Origin: an uncultured Collinsella sp.
GTDB lineage: Bacteria > Actinomycetota > Coriobacteriia > Coriobacteriales > Coriobacteriaceae
DNA: 56,326 nt
Direction: 5' to 3'
Assembly (NCBI GenBank): GCA_947001705.1
Contig: CAMQHT010000010.1
Location: 1 to 56,326 of the forward strand
How positions within the stretch are numbered: position 1 is the stretch's first letter; each line of letters begins with the position of its first letter. Shown here piece after piece: positions 24,923-33,992 of this stretch. Made by a program: the position numbers and the translations under genes. The notes below the pieces were generated by a model that made no database searches, was not told the origin of the DNA, and saw only the letters and a list, made by a program, of their open reading frames with translations.

Positions 24923-25022
24923 GCGGGCTCCGGGTGCGGTAAGGTGACGTGAAACAAGCGGGCGCTGACCTTTTGGTCGCGCCCGTGAAGTTGAACGTCA
25001 GATTGCCGTGCCCGGAGCCCGC
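24923..25022. repeat. Three-tier nested inverted repeat downstream of larE
   Basis: The outer stem pairs GCGGGCTCCGGG (24923-24934) with CCCGGAGCCCGC (25011-25022). The middle pairs TGACGT (24945) with ACGTCA (24995). The inner hairpin 24959-24985 has CGGGCGC and GACC arms around TTTT. Same architecture as other large spacers here. Confidence 0.8.
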
Positions 25023-25036
25023 GCAGCGCCGAGCAG

Positions 25037-25061
25037 TTACGCCGTTTGTAAAACGGCGTAA
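25037..25061 (-). terminator. Hairpin after larE
   Basis: A perfect 11-bp stem TTACGCCGTTT/AAACGGCGTAA with a 3-base loop lies two bases beyond the larE stop. There is no clear T tract on the minus strand, so termination is likely but unproven. Confidence 0.5.
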
Positions 25062-25062
25062 T

Positions 25063-25941
25063 CTAAAGGTTCATGTTGCCGTGAATGTAGGGGGTGACCT
25101 CGGGGGAGATATGGTCGCAGCCCAGCTCGCGCAGCGCGGACTCGATAACGGCGGGCAGCGGGGTTTTGCCCTCGGCATCGACGGCGTTGCCACCGAGGGC
25201 AGCAATCTTGGCGACATCTGCGGGTGCGGCCTCGATATGCATGCAGCCGCCGATCAAGCGCGCGCGTACCTGTGCCAGATCAAGATCGTGCAGGTAATCC
25301 TCGCAGGCGCGGATTAAATCGACCTTCTCGCGCGTAAGCTCCTCGCCCGTGGGGACGCGGGTGGCAAGACATGCTCCCGCCGGCAGGTTCCAAACGGGAT
25401 AGCCCCATGCGCGCAGCAGCTCGCGCTCTTCGTCCTTGGTAAAGCCGACCTCCATAAGGGGTGAGCGTACGCCGAGCTCTTCTGCCGCACGCATGCCGGG
25501 GCGGTAGTCACCGCGATCGCCTGCATTGCTGCCATCGATGACGGTGGGAAAGCCGAGCGACTTGGCGTGGTTGACGATAGCGGTAAAGCCGGCGCGCTTG
25601 CAGTGGTAGCAGCGGTCGGCATCGTTGCAGGCTACCTGGGGGAGCTGCAGCTGATCGACCGAAAGATTGAGTACGGGGAGCATAAAATGTGGACCCTCAT
25701 CGGTTTGTCCGTCAACGGACCGCTCAAACGAAGCCTGCTCGGGTGTGCCGATGAGCGGCGTGGTGAGATGGACGAGGAGGGTATTGGTAGGCATGATGCG
25801 GGCGCATACGGCGGCCAAAAAGCTGCTGTCAACGCCGCCGGAAAACCCGATAGCCACGCGCCCGTATGCCAAAAGCAGCTGTTCGAGCGCCGATAGCTTG
25901 TCTTGAAGCTCCTCTGCGGGTGCCGTGGTGTCTAAAATCAT
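25063..25941 (-). CDS. larE: ATP-dependent sacrificial sulfur transferase LarE family, 292 aa
   Basis: LarE adenylates and thiolates pyridinium biscarboxylate mononucleotide during synthesis of the nickel-pincer cofactor of lactate racemase. Seen here: PP-loop SGGVDSS (34-40), the DRCYHCK segment (109-115), DGSNAGDRGDYRPG and PAGACLATRVP with Cys191 where sulfur-sacrificing LarE proteins have their donor Cys. Length matches LarE (~270-290). AAGGATCG upstream of the ATG at 25941 is an acceptable ribosome site. No larA, larB or larC lies in the window, so it may serve a distant locus or another nickel-pincer or thiolation pathway. Confidence 0.88.
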   Translation of the reverse strand: MILDTTAPAEELQDKLSALEQLLLAYGRVAIGFSGGVDSSFLAAVCARIMPTNTLLVHLTTPLIGTPEQASFERSVDGQTDEGPHFMLPVLNLSVDQLQLPQVACNDADRCYHCKRAGFTAIVNHAKSLGFPTVIDGSNAGDRGDYRPGMRAAEELGVRSPLMEVGFTKDEERELLRAWGYPVWNLPAGACLATRVPTGEELTREKVDLIRACEDYLHDLDLAQVRARLIGGCMHIEAAPADVAKIAALGGNAVDAEGKTPLPAVIESALRELGCDHISPEVTPYIHGNMNL

Positions 25942-26114
25942 GAAACGATCCTTATCGTTGAGTACTCGATCGAAAACTATAATCCTAATGCGTTACTTGC
26001 CATAAGACTTCTATCTATGCAACGAAAGTGCAATATGGTATATACGTTATATACAAGTTGCCAAATGCGGTAGAGTTGCGGCAATGCGACAGCGAGAGTC
26101 GATGGGGGACCGAT

Positions 26115-26765
26115 ATGATCAAGGCTGTTATTTTTGACATGGACGGAACGCTGGTCGACACCGAGCGTCTGGGCATCAAGGCATGGAAAGCGCCCGCCGC
26201 TGAGCTGGGTGTCGCGATTGATGACACGCTGATTCATCAATTTATCGGTCGCACGCTGCCCGATGTCATGGACATCCTTGTGGCGCATTGCGGCAGCAGA
26301 GAAACCGCTGAGGCGATCTATCATCGCCACAAGGAGATTCGCGACGAGATGGTCAAGACCGATCTGGAGCTTAAGGCCGGCGCCGCCGAGTGCATAGACG
26401 AGCTGCTGGCTGCGGGCTATCACGTGGGCCTTGCGACGTCGTCGCGCCTCGTTACGGCCGAGCGCAACCTTAAGATGGTTGGCCTCTTTGACAAGTTTGA
26501 AACGGTGACCTGCGGCGAGGACGTCGTGCACGGCAAGCCCGACCCCGAGATGTATCTGCTTGCCTGCGAGCGCGCGGGCTTTGCCCCCGAGGAGTGCGCC
26601 GTGGTCGAGGACTCTCGCAACGGCTGCGTCTCGGGCATCACGGCCGGCTGCCACGTCTTTGCCGTTCCCGACATCGTGCCGCTGCCGCAGGACGTGGTGG
26701 ATGGCTGCGAGGTCGTGCTCGATACGCTGTTCGACCTGACGGCGGCGGTCAAGGCTGTGCGCTAG
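26115..26765 (+). CDS. HAD-superfamily phosphatase / beta-phosphoglucomutase-like, 216 aa
   Basis: Haloacid-dehalogenase fold hydrolase with the nucleophile loop DMDGTLVDTE (Asp8, Asp10), a helical cap, the ATSSR Ser motif, the Lys in GKPDPEMY and the VVEDSRNG acidic motif. It resembles the beta-phosphoglucomutase/sugar-phosphatase subgroup; the substrate is unknown. GGGGGA before the ATG at 26115 sets the start; the frame is open from 26028, but that part is AT-rich spacer with a TATATAC palindrome-like promoter region. Divergent from larE and convergent with the ATPase gene. Confidence 0.9.
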   Translation: MIKAVIFDMDGTLVDTERLGIKAWKAPAAELGVAIDDTLIHQFIGRTLPDVMDILVAHCGSRETAEAIYHRHKEIRDEMVKTDLELKAGAAECIDELLAAGYHVGLATSSRLVTAERNLKMVGLFDKFETVTCGEDVVHGKPDPEMYLLACERAGFAPEECAVVEDSRNGCVSGITAGCHVFAVPDIVPLPQDVVDGCEVVLDTLFDLTAAVKAVR

Positions 26766-26854
26766 TGTTTGCACCCGAGTCGCCATATCCCGCGCCCGAT
26801 CCCGCGGGACGGTGACGGTAACGGCGCCTGCGTGGAGGCGCTGACGCAGTCAGC

Positions 26855-26897
26855 CCCTCTTATCACGCCAAGATTGCTGTTTTGGCCGATAAGAGGG
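26855..26897. other. Hairpin in the convergent spacer
   Basis: CCCTCTTATC (26855-26864) pairs with GATAAGAGGG (26888-26897), with inner GCCAA/TTGGC. It lacks a T tract; it lies between the convergent HAD and ATPase genes. Confidence 0.55.
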
Positions 26898-26966
26898 ACA
26901 TTGTGCTTCAAGCGACTGGGGCTGCGGCCTTGGTAAGGAGCTGGTGGAGGGTTATGACGCTACAAG

Positions 26967-28172
26967 TTACTCCAGAAGCCAGTCGATCACGTTGCGCTTG
27001 CGGACTCCTTCGTAGTTCGCGTCCGCAAACAGCGTGTCGAGCGTAAGAAGCGTCTTGGGGTAGTTGTCTCGGACTTTCTTAAAGGGGGCCAACTCTCGAT
27101 TGAGGGTGGTTTCGTCGAGGGTTGTGGCTGAAACCTGAAAATAGGCTGTCTCGTCTGAGTTTAGGGCAACAAAATCGATTTCCCAGCCGTCGATATCGCC
27201 CACGTAGACGTCGTATCCACGGCGTAGGAGCTCGAGATAAACAACATTTTCGAGGATATGACCGATATCGCTGCTTTGGGTTTTGACAAGAGCGCCTCTA
27301 AGTCCAAGGTCAACGGCGTAGTATTTGCCGTTTGTTGAAAGAAGCTGCCGACCACGCACGTTATAGCGCGGAGCTAAGTACAGCACAAGGCTGTCTGTTA
27401 AGCCTTTGAGGTACTTGGCTACGGTTTTCTGGTCGGTTTTGTTGCCGTTGGACGAGAGCGTGTCGGAGATTTTTTTAATCGAGATCCGGTTTCCAATGCT
27501 ATGGAGTAGGAATTTGGTGATATCGCGCAGGGTCGGGACGTCTGAGACCTTCAAGCGTTCGATAACGTCCCGTATGACTATGGTGTCGTAGAGGCTCATG
27601 AGGTAGTCGCGCGCCTGGTGGCCTTGGATGCCCGTCTCGGCGATAAAGGGAAAGGAACCCCTGGTGATGTACTCGTCAAACAGCTGGGTGGGAGCCTTTC
27701 CGTCATTGGTTTTTGCCGAGCAAAACTCTTTAAAGGATAGGGGCAGCATCTTGAGCTCTACGTAGCGGCCGGAGAGCAAAGTTGCCAGCTCGCTCGAGAG
27801 CAGATAAGCGTTGGAACCGGTTATGTAGAGGTCGACATTGTCCTTGATAAAAAGACTGTCGACGGCTTTTTCGAAATGCTCGACGTGCTGTATCTCGTCC
27901 AGAAAAACGTAGTTCATCTTATCGGGGACGAGTCTGGCGGAAATGTAGTCGTAGAGTGCTCTATATGACGTAAGCGACTCGAACTCCAGGTCTTCAAAGT
28001 TGAGGGATATAACCTGGTCACCTGTGATTCCATGATCGCGCAGGTAGCTACGGTAGATTTCGAATAGCTTTGATTTGCCGGACCTTCGCACGCCCGAAAC
28101 GACCTTGATGACGTGTGAGTCTTTCCACGAAATGAGCCAGTCGAGGTACTGTTTGCGATCAATCAGATTCAT
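26967..28172 (-). CDS. AAA_14/DUF4143-type ATPase, 401 aa
   Basis: ATPase of the archaeal-type/prokaryotic family with an N-terminal AAA_14 domain and C-terminal DUF4143. Walker A is GVRRSGKS (27-34), Walker B is YVFLDEIQH (~90-98), and the sensor region is LYITGSNAYLL. The C-terminal half (~200-380) contains a winged-helix-like segment and a PD-(D/E)XK-like patch (WEIDFVALN). Cellular role is generally unknown; such genes are abundant and patchily distributed in gut anaerobes. AAAGGGG before the ATG at 28172 is a good ribosome site. G+C and codon use look lower than in neighbours, and 28173-28320 is AT-rich, suggesting recent acquisition. Confidence 0.88.
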   Translation of the reverse strand: MNLIDRKQYLDWLISWKDSHVIKVVSGVRRSGKSKLFEIYRSYLRDHGITGDQVISLNFEDLEFESLTSYRALYDYISARLVPDKMNYVFLDEIQHVEHFEKAVDSLFIKDNVDLYITGSNAYLLSSELATLLSGRYVELKMLPLSFKEFCSAKTNDGKAPTQLFDEYITRGSFPFIAETGIQGHQARDYLMSLYDTIVIRDVIERLKVSDVPTLRDITKFLLHSIGNRISIKKISDTLSSNGNKTDQKTVAKYLKGLTDSLVLYLAPRYNVRGRQLLSTNGKYYAVDLGLRGALVKTQSSDIGHILENVVYLELLRRGYDVYVGDIDGWEIDFVALNSDETAYFQVSATTLDETTLNRELAPFKKVRDNYPKTLLTLDTLFADANYEGVRKRNVIDWLLE

Positions 28173-28344
28173 GAAACCCCTTTCTTGGCGAGAAAAAACT
28201 GGAGCAAAATCAATACTTATAGGAAATATCTAAAAATATGGAATTTAGTCTATTTTAACAAAAAAGTTAATGAAAAATGGATTGCATTCCATAAATATCC
28301 GAGGCGGCAGCTTTGGCTATGTGGGGGAGGGGTGCGTGGGTCAG

Positions 28345-28388
28345 CAAAAAACGCCGCAGCGGGCCTGTTTCCGTTGCGGCGTTTTTTG
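28345..28388. terminator. Bidirectional terminator after the second LacI gene
   Basis: AAAAAACGCCGC (28346-28357) pairs with GCGGCGTTTTTT (28376-28387), so the stem is flanked by A and T tracts and works on both strands. It immediately follows the stop of the minus-strand LacI gene. Confidence 0.85.
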
Positions 28389-29522
28389 TTACAAGTAGGC
28401 GCCCAGGTTGATGTCGGTTGTCGGGACCATGGGTTGGCCCGTCGGGTGCGGCTTGGCATTTTGGGTACTTACGCGCTCGAGCAAGAAGGGACGCACGAGC
28501 TCCTGACGGTTAATGCCCTCGCTGGCCGTGACCGTGGTGACGGTGCGCGCGGCGGAGCCGATGCGGACTCGTTTGGTCTTGGCGGCAGGTTTATCCTCGA
28601 TTTGTTCCATGAGCAATTGAACGCCCTTGCGGCCAATCTCGTAGCCTGGGGGTGCTACCGTGGTGAGCGGGACCGCCCCGCTCCAAGCGAGTGGGTTGCC
28701 GTCGCATCCGGCCACGCGAACCTGCTCGGGGACGGAGATGCCTTTGTCGGTCAGCGCCGAGATAACGCCCGAGGCCAATACGTCGGTCAGGCCGACCACG
28801 AAGTCGGGGCGCTCGTCAGCAGGGCGCTCGGCGATCTGGGCACCGATGCCGTAGCCGTCGGCAGCGGTATTCCATTCGCCGGCGTCGATGACTTCGATCT
28901 TGATATCGGGGTGCAGGGCAAGGGCCTTGTGAATGCCAAGCACGCGTAGGGTGAGCTGCATAAATGCTGCTCGACCTACAACGACAATATGGCGTGCGCC
29001 GCGGGCGATGGCGAGCTCGGCGATGATGCGACCTTGGGCTTCGTTATCGGCAGCCACGTAGTAGCCGGGCTCGGAACAGCGGATGTCCAGATGGACGATG
29101 GGGACGGGAATCTTGGTCATGGCGGGGTGCCAATCGGGGGACGCCATGGGCTGAACCATGACGCCGGACATCTGCGTGCCCATAAAGTAGCGCAGGTAAT
29201 GGTCTTCGAGAATGTCGTCGTTGTCGGCGTTGGCGATGAGCAAGTCATAGCCGTGCTTGCGTGCCTCGTTATGGGCGCCGCTGGCAATCTGGAGTGAGAA
29301 GCCGTGGTCGAGACGGGGGAGGACCAGGCCAAAGGACTTGGTGGTGCCGCCCGCGAGCTGACGGGCGCTTTGGTTGGGCAGGTAGCCCAAGCGATTGATG
29401 GTCTCGTTGATGAGCTTGAGGGTCTCGGGGCGCAGCTTTTCGGGGTGGTTGAGCGCGTTGGACACCGTGCCCAGCGAGACCCCTGCCTCGCGCGCGACAT
29501 CGCTGATTTTTATCTTTGCCAT
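28389..29522 (-). CDS. LacI-family transcriptional regulator, 377 aa
   Basis: HTH IKISDVAREAGVSLGTVSNA at ~4-23, hinge LGYLPNQSARQLAGG, then a sugar-binding-type effector domain (SFGLVLPRLDHGFSLQIASG). Many residues around TKSFGLV and MVQPM are as in catabolite-repressor-like LacI proteins. The frame extends to 29690, but those residues come from the dispersed repeat; AAAGGGG spaced before the ATG at 29522 sets the start. Its targets are not evident: no sugar gene is adjacent, although a divergent palindromic region lies before glmS. The C terminus (~345-377) is a polar tail longer than usual. Confidence 0.9.
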   Translation of the reverse strand: MAKIKISDVAREAGVSLGTVSNALNHPEKLRPETLKLINETINRLGYLPNQSARQLAGGTTKSFGLVLPRLDHGFSLQIASGAHNEARKHGYDLLIANADNDDILEDHYLRYFMGTQMSGVMVQPMASPDWHPAMTKIPVPIVHLDIRCSEPGYYVAADNEAQGRIIAELAIARGARHIVVVGRAAFMQLTLRVLGIHKALALHPDIKIEVIDAGEWNTAADGYGIGAQIAERPADERPDFVVGLTDVLASGVISALTDKGISVPEQVRVAGCDGNPLAWSGAVPLTTVAPPGYEIGRKGVQLLMEQIEDKPAAKTKRVRIGSAARTVTTVTASEGINRQELVRPFLLERVSTQNAKPHPTGQPMVPTTDINLGAYL

Positions 29523-29573
29523 AGCGGCCCCTTTGATGCGTTTCAAGTACAAGCCAGATTGTAGCATCCCAAA

Positions 29574-29618
29574 CCTACCAAAAAGGGACAGGTTTATTTT
29601 GGCAGGTTTTATCTGGGG
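29574..29618 (-). repeat. Dispersed 45-bp repeat, copy 3 (reverse orientation)
   Basis: Reverse complement of the element at 24364-24408, with CCTACCAAAA replacing CCTGCCAAAA in one arm. Located ~50 bases upstream of the LacI start. Confidence 0.85.
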
Positions 29619-29701
29619 AAACGCTGCTACTGCCCCGGACCGCCACAAAGGCGCCTGTCCCCATTGTGGTGGTTTGGACCGGCTGGGCATGTGTGCATCG
29701 G

Positions 29702-29739
29702 GTGGTATCTAAGTTGAGATACCACTTCTGGTATACCAG
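29702..29739. promoter_or_regulatory. Two palindromes upstream of glmS, candidate operators
   Basis: GTGGTATCT-N6-AGATACCAC (29702-29725) is directly followed by the perfect palindrome CTGGTATACCAG (29728-29739). The second resembles the TGGT-N4-ACCA sites of NagR/DasR-type GntR regulators of amino-sugar genes (family knowledge). A TACAAT box lies at 29756-29761. Confidence 0.5.
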
Positions 29740-29835
29740 CTTGCGCTTGCGTGAGTACAATACTCGAACGTTATACGTCTCAGCGCCCCTTGTGCGTGGG
29801 CGTTTTGCAGTCACGCGGACGAAGGGATTTATCCT

Positions 29836-31683
<1,848 letters not shown>

Positions 31684-31706
31684 TTGGTTCCGCCGTTCTA
31701 GCGACT

Positions 31707-31746
31707 AAGGCCCGGCTCCGCATCAAGACGGAGTCGGGCCTTGTTG
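31707..31746 (+). terminator. Terminator after glmS
   Basis: AAGGCCCGGCTCCG (31707-31720) pairs with CGGAGTCGGGCCTT (31729-31742), one mismatch, followed by GTTG. Confidence 0.7.
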
Positions 31747-31752
31747 CATTTG

Positions 31753-31796
31753 CCCAGATAAAACCTGCCAAAATAAACCTGTCCCTTTTTGGCAGG
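31753..31796 (+). repeat. Dispersed 45-bp repeat, copy 4
   Basis: Nearly identical to the copy at 24364-24408. The bases next to the element (TTA, 31797-31799) are the stop codon of the convergent GntR gene, so the repeat directly abuts its 3' end. Confidence 0.85.
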
Positions 31797-32498
31797 TTAG
31801 CGGAGCTTGCTGGTCTCGAAGTACTTGGGATATTGGTCCAGGACCTCGGTCTGGTTGCGGAACATCATATGCAGGTGCTTGCTCACCAAGAAGCTCGCCT
31901 CGATGGGGTCGCGACCGGCGATGGCGCGGCGGATTTTCTTGTGCTCGTTAACAATCTCCTGATTGTCGAGCCTCTGCGTGGCGGCGCGAAGCCAGCGGAA
32001 GCGCTCCAGGTCGGCATTGGTCGCCTCGAGCCACGACCACACGGTGCTGCGGCACGCGATGTTAAAGATCATGCGGTGCATGAGGTTGTCGCTTAAAAAG
32101 AAGCCGATGCGATCCTCTTCGGCCATGGTCTTTTCCTGCAGCGCGATGGCTCGGTCGAGCTGCTCGATGCCTGCCGAGGTGGCACGGGCGCAGCACTCTA
32201 CAATCACCTGCTTTTCCAGGTGCTCGCGAATGTAGCAGGCGCTCTCGGCAAGAGTGAGGTTGATGGGCGAGACATAGGTGCCGCTTTGGGGCACGGTACG
32301 CACCAGGCCCTCTTGCGCCAGACGCACCAGCGCCTCGCGCACAGGGGTGCGCCCCATATCCAGGTCGTCGCAAAGCTGCTTGACGCCCAGTTTTTCGCCC
32401 GGTTTGTAGTCCAGGTAGACGATTTTGCGTCGAATGGTGTGGTAGGACTGGTCCTGTAGGCTCGTTTCCTGCTCGCCGACGTGCATCGATTCTTCCAT
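31797..32498 (-). CDS. GntR-family regulator with FCD domain, 233 aa
   Basis: Winged-helix DNA-binding domain at ~15-80 (KLGVKQLCDDLDMGRTPVREAL, shortened here to its core GRTPVREAL), followed by an all-helical FCD ligand-binding domain with His/Asp positions (DNLMHRMIF, NEHKKIRRAI, HLHMMF) that in relatives bind a metal and small organic acids. The frame opens at 32522; the ATG at 32498 has GAGGC close upstream, and an alternative ATG lies a few codons later. Divergent from the YeiH-type transporter gene, which may be its target. Confidence 0.88.
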   Translation of the reverse strand: MEESMHVGEQETSLQDQSYHTIRRKIVYLDYKPGEKLGVKQLCDDLDMGRTPVREALVRLAQEGLVRTVPQSGTYVSPINLTLAESACYIREHLEKQVIVECCARATSAGIEQLDRAIALQEKTMAEEDRIGFFLSDNLMHRMIFNIACRSTVWSWLEATNADLERFRWLRAATQRLDNQEIVNEHKKIRRAIAGRDPIEASFLVSKHLHMMFRNQTEVLDQYPKYFETSKLR

Positions 32499-32691
32499 AG
32501 TGCCTCGCAACCGTTCTATCACACTGATATGTCAGCTGTTAATTATGCCGCGAATCGGCTCTCCGCGGTGGGTAATTCGACTGTTGCCCAAGAACTATTG
32601 CGGCATCTTGGTTTGTGTTTACGCATGGCCGTGCTCAATGTTGCCGTATCATAAGCCGTCGCAAACGTGAAATAGAAAGAAGGAATCCCAT

Positions 32692-33726
32692 ATGCAACTG
32701 GCGAATATCGTACGCGAGCGCTGGAAGGGCGTATTGTTCTGCCTGATCGTCGCCATCCCCGCGACGTTGCTCGGCAAACAGGTTGAGGTGGTCGGCGGGC
32801 CGGTGTTTGCCATCCTCTTTGGCATGGTCCTGGCGCTCGTCTTTCCCAAGAATCGTCGCGAACAGCTCTCCGCCGGTGTCACCTATACGTCTAAAAAAGT
32901 CTTGCAGTACGCGGTAATCCTGCTTGGCTTTGGCATGAACCTCTCGCAGATTCTGTCCAAAGGCGCTCAGTCGCTGCCGATTATCGTGGCGACGATTTCG
33001 ACCTCGCTTGTCATCGCCTTCGTGCTCTGCCGCGTTATGAACGTGCCGGGCAAGATCGCGACGCTTGTGGGTGTGGGTTCGTCGATTTGCGGCGGTTCTG
33101 CCATCGCCGCGACTGCGCCCGTCATCGATGCCGACGATCGCGAGATTGCCCAGGCTATTTCGGTCATCTTCCTGTTTAACGTTATCGCGGCGCTCGTGTT
33201 TCCGACGCTCGGCGGCATGCTCGGGCTGACCAACGAGGGCTTTGGCCTGTTTGCCGGCACCGCCATCAACGACACCTCGTCGGTAACGGCTGCGGCGAGC
33301 GCCTGGGACAGCATGCATCCCGGCGCCAATGTGCTCGAGAGCGCCACAGTGGTCAAGCTCACCAGGACGCTGGCCATTATTCCCATTACGTTGGCTCTCG
33401 CATGCTGGCAGATGCATCTGGCGCGCAAGGCCGGCGGCGACGCCAAAAGCACGTTCTCGCTTAAACGCGCGTTTCCCATGTTCGTGCTGTTCTTTGTGCT
33501 GGCGAGCGTAATCACCACGGTGCTTCAGCTTCCTGCATCCATTACGGCGCCCATCAAGGAGCTGTCGAAGTTCTTTATCGTGATGGCTATGGCGGCTATT
33601 GGCTTTAATACCGATATCGTCGAGCTGGTCAAAAAGGGCGGCAAGCCCATCGCATTGGGCTTTTGCTGCTGGATTGGCATTGCGTGCATGAGTTTGGGAA
33701 TGCAGCACGTGCTGGGAATCTGGTAG
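32692..33726 (+). CDS. YeiH/UPF0324-family putative transporter, 344 aa
   Basis: Integral membrane protein with about ten hydrophobic segments, including GPVFAILFGMVLAL, VILLGFGMNLSQI, the conserved GVGSSICGGSAIAA and TAINDTSSVTAAAS. The family is annotated as putative sulfate exporters on limited evidence. AGAAGGAA precedes the ATG at 32692. It is divergent from a GntR/FCD regulator, with a 193-bp shared control region. The next gene on the strand is a degenerate NtrC/Fis-like regulator beyond a set of hairpins. Confidence 0.9.
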   Translation: MQLANIVRERWKGVLFCLIVAIPATLLGKQVEVVGGPVFAILFGMVLALVFPKNRREQLSAGVTYTSKKVLQYAVILLGFGMNLSQILSKGAQSLPIIVATISTSLVIAFVLCRVMNVPGKIATLVGVGSSICGGSAIAATAPVIDADDREIAQAISVIFLFNVIAALVFPTLGGMLGLTNEGFGLFAGTAINDTSSVTAAASAWDSMHPGANVLESATVVKLTRTLAIIPITLALACWQMHLARKAGGDAKSTFSLKRAFPMFVLFFVLASVITTVLQLPASITAPIKELSKFFIVMAMAAIGFNTDIVELVKKGGKPIALGFCCWIGIACMSLGMQHVLGIW

Positions 33727-33778
33727 AGAAGTAGCTTATTTGCGTGCTGCGTGCTGGCGAGCGCATCCTCGCGGTGGA

Positions 33779-33867
33779 GCGATAGGAGCTCTTGCGGGTA
33801 TGGCTTGTCCGCAGGTTTATAGGTCCCGAAGAGCTCTTATCGCCCCGCCAGGATGGCGATGCGGGGC
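33779..33867. repeat. Two adjacent hairpins between the YeiH and Fis-like genes
   Basis: GCGATAGGAGCTCTT (33779-33793) pairs with AAGAGCTCTTATCGC (33829-33843) with one mismatch and encloses a GCGG/CCGC hairpin. It is followed by GCCCCGC (33842-33848) paired with GCGGGGC (33861-33867). The two overlap by two bases, so they may be alternative folds. Confidence 0.7.
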
Positions 33868-33992
33868 AACACCTATACTCGCAGGACGGCGCTTTCTGCC
33901 CTATAGTGTTTGGTGAGCAATATCGTTCAATTTTGAAACACTCGGTCGTGCGACCGTCGGCGGTTGCACGTCGCCGCGGACAGGGGCAAATC

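Noticed and set aside
29523..29690. N-terminal extension of the second LacI protein
   Set aside because: The extra codons translate the dispersed repeat and lie upstream of a clear ribosome site and HTH start.
29740..29835. glmS ribozyme
   Set aside because: The short spacer before glmS does not show the expected ribozyme core; instead it has palindromes and a -10-like box.
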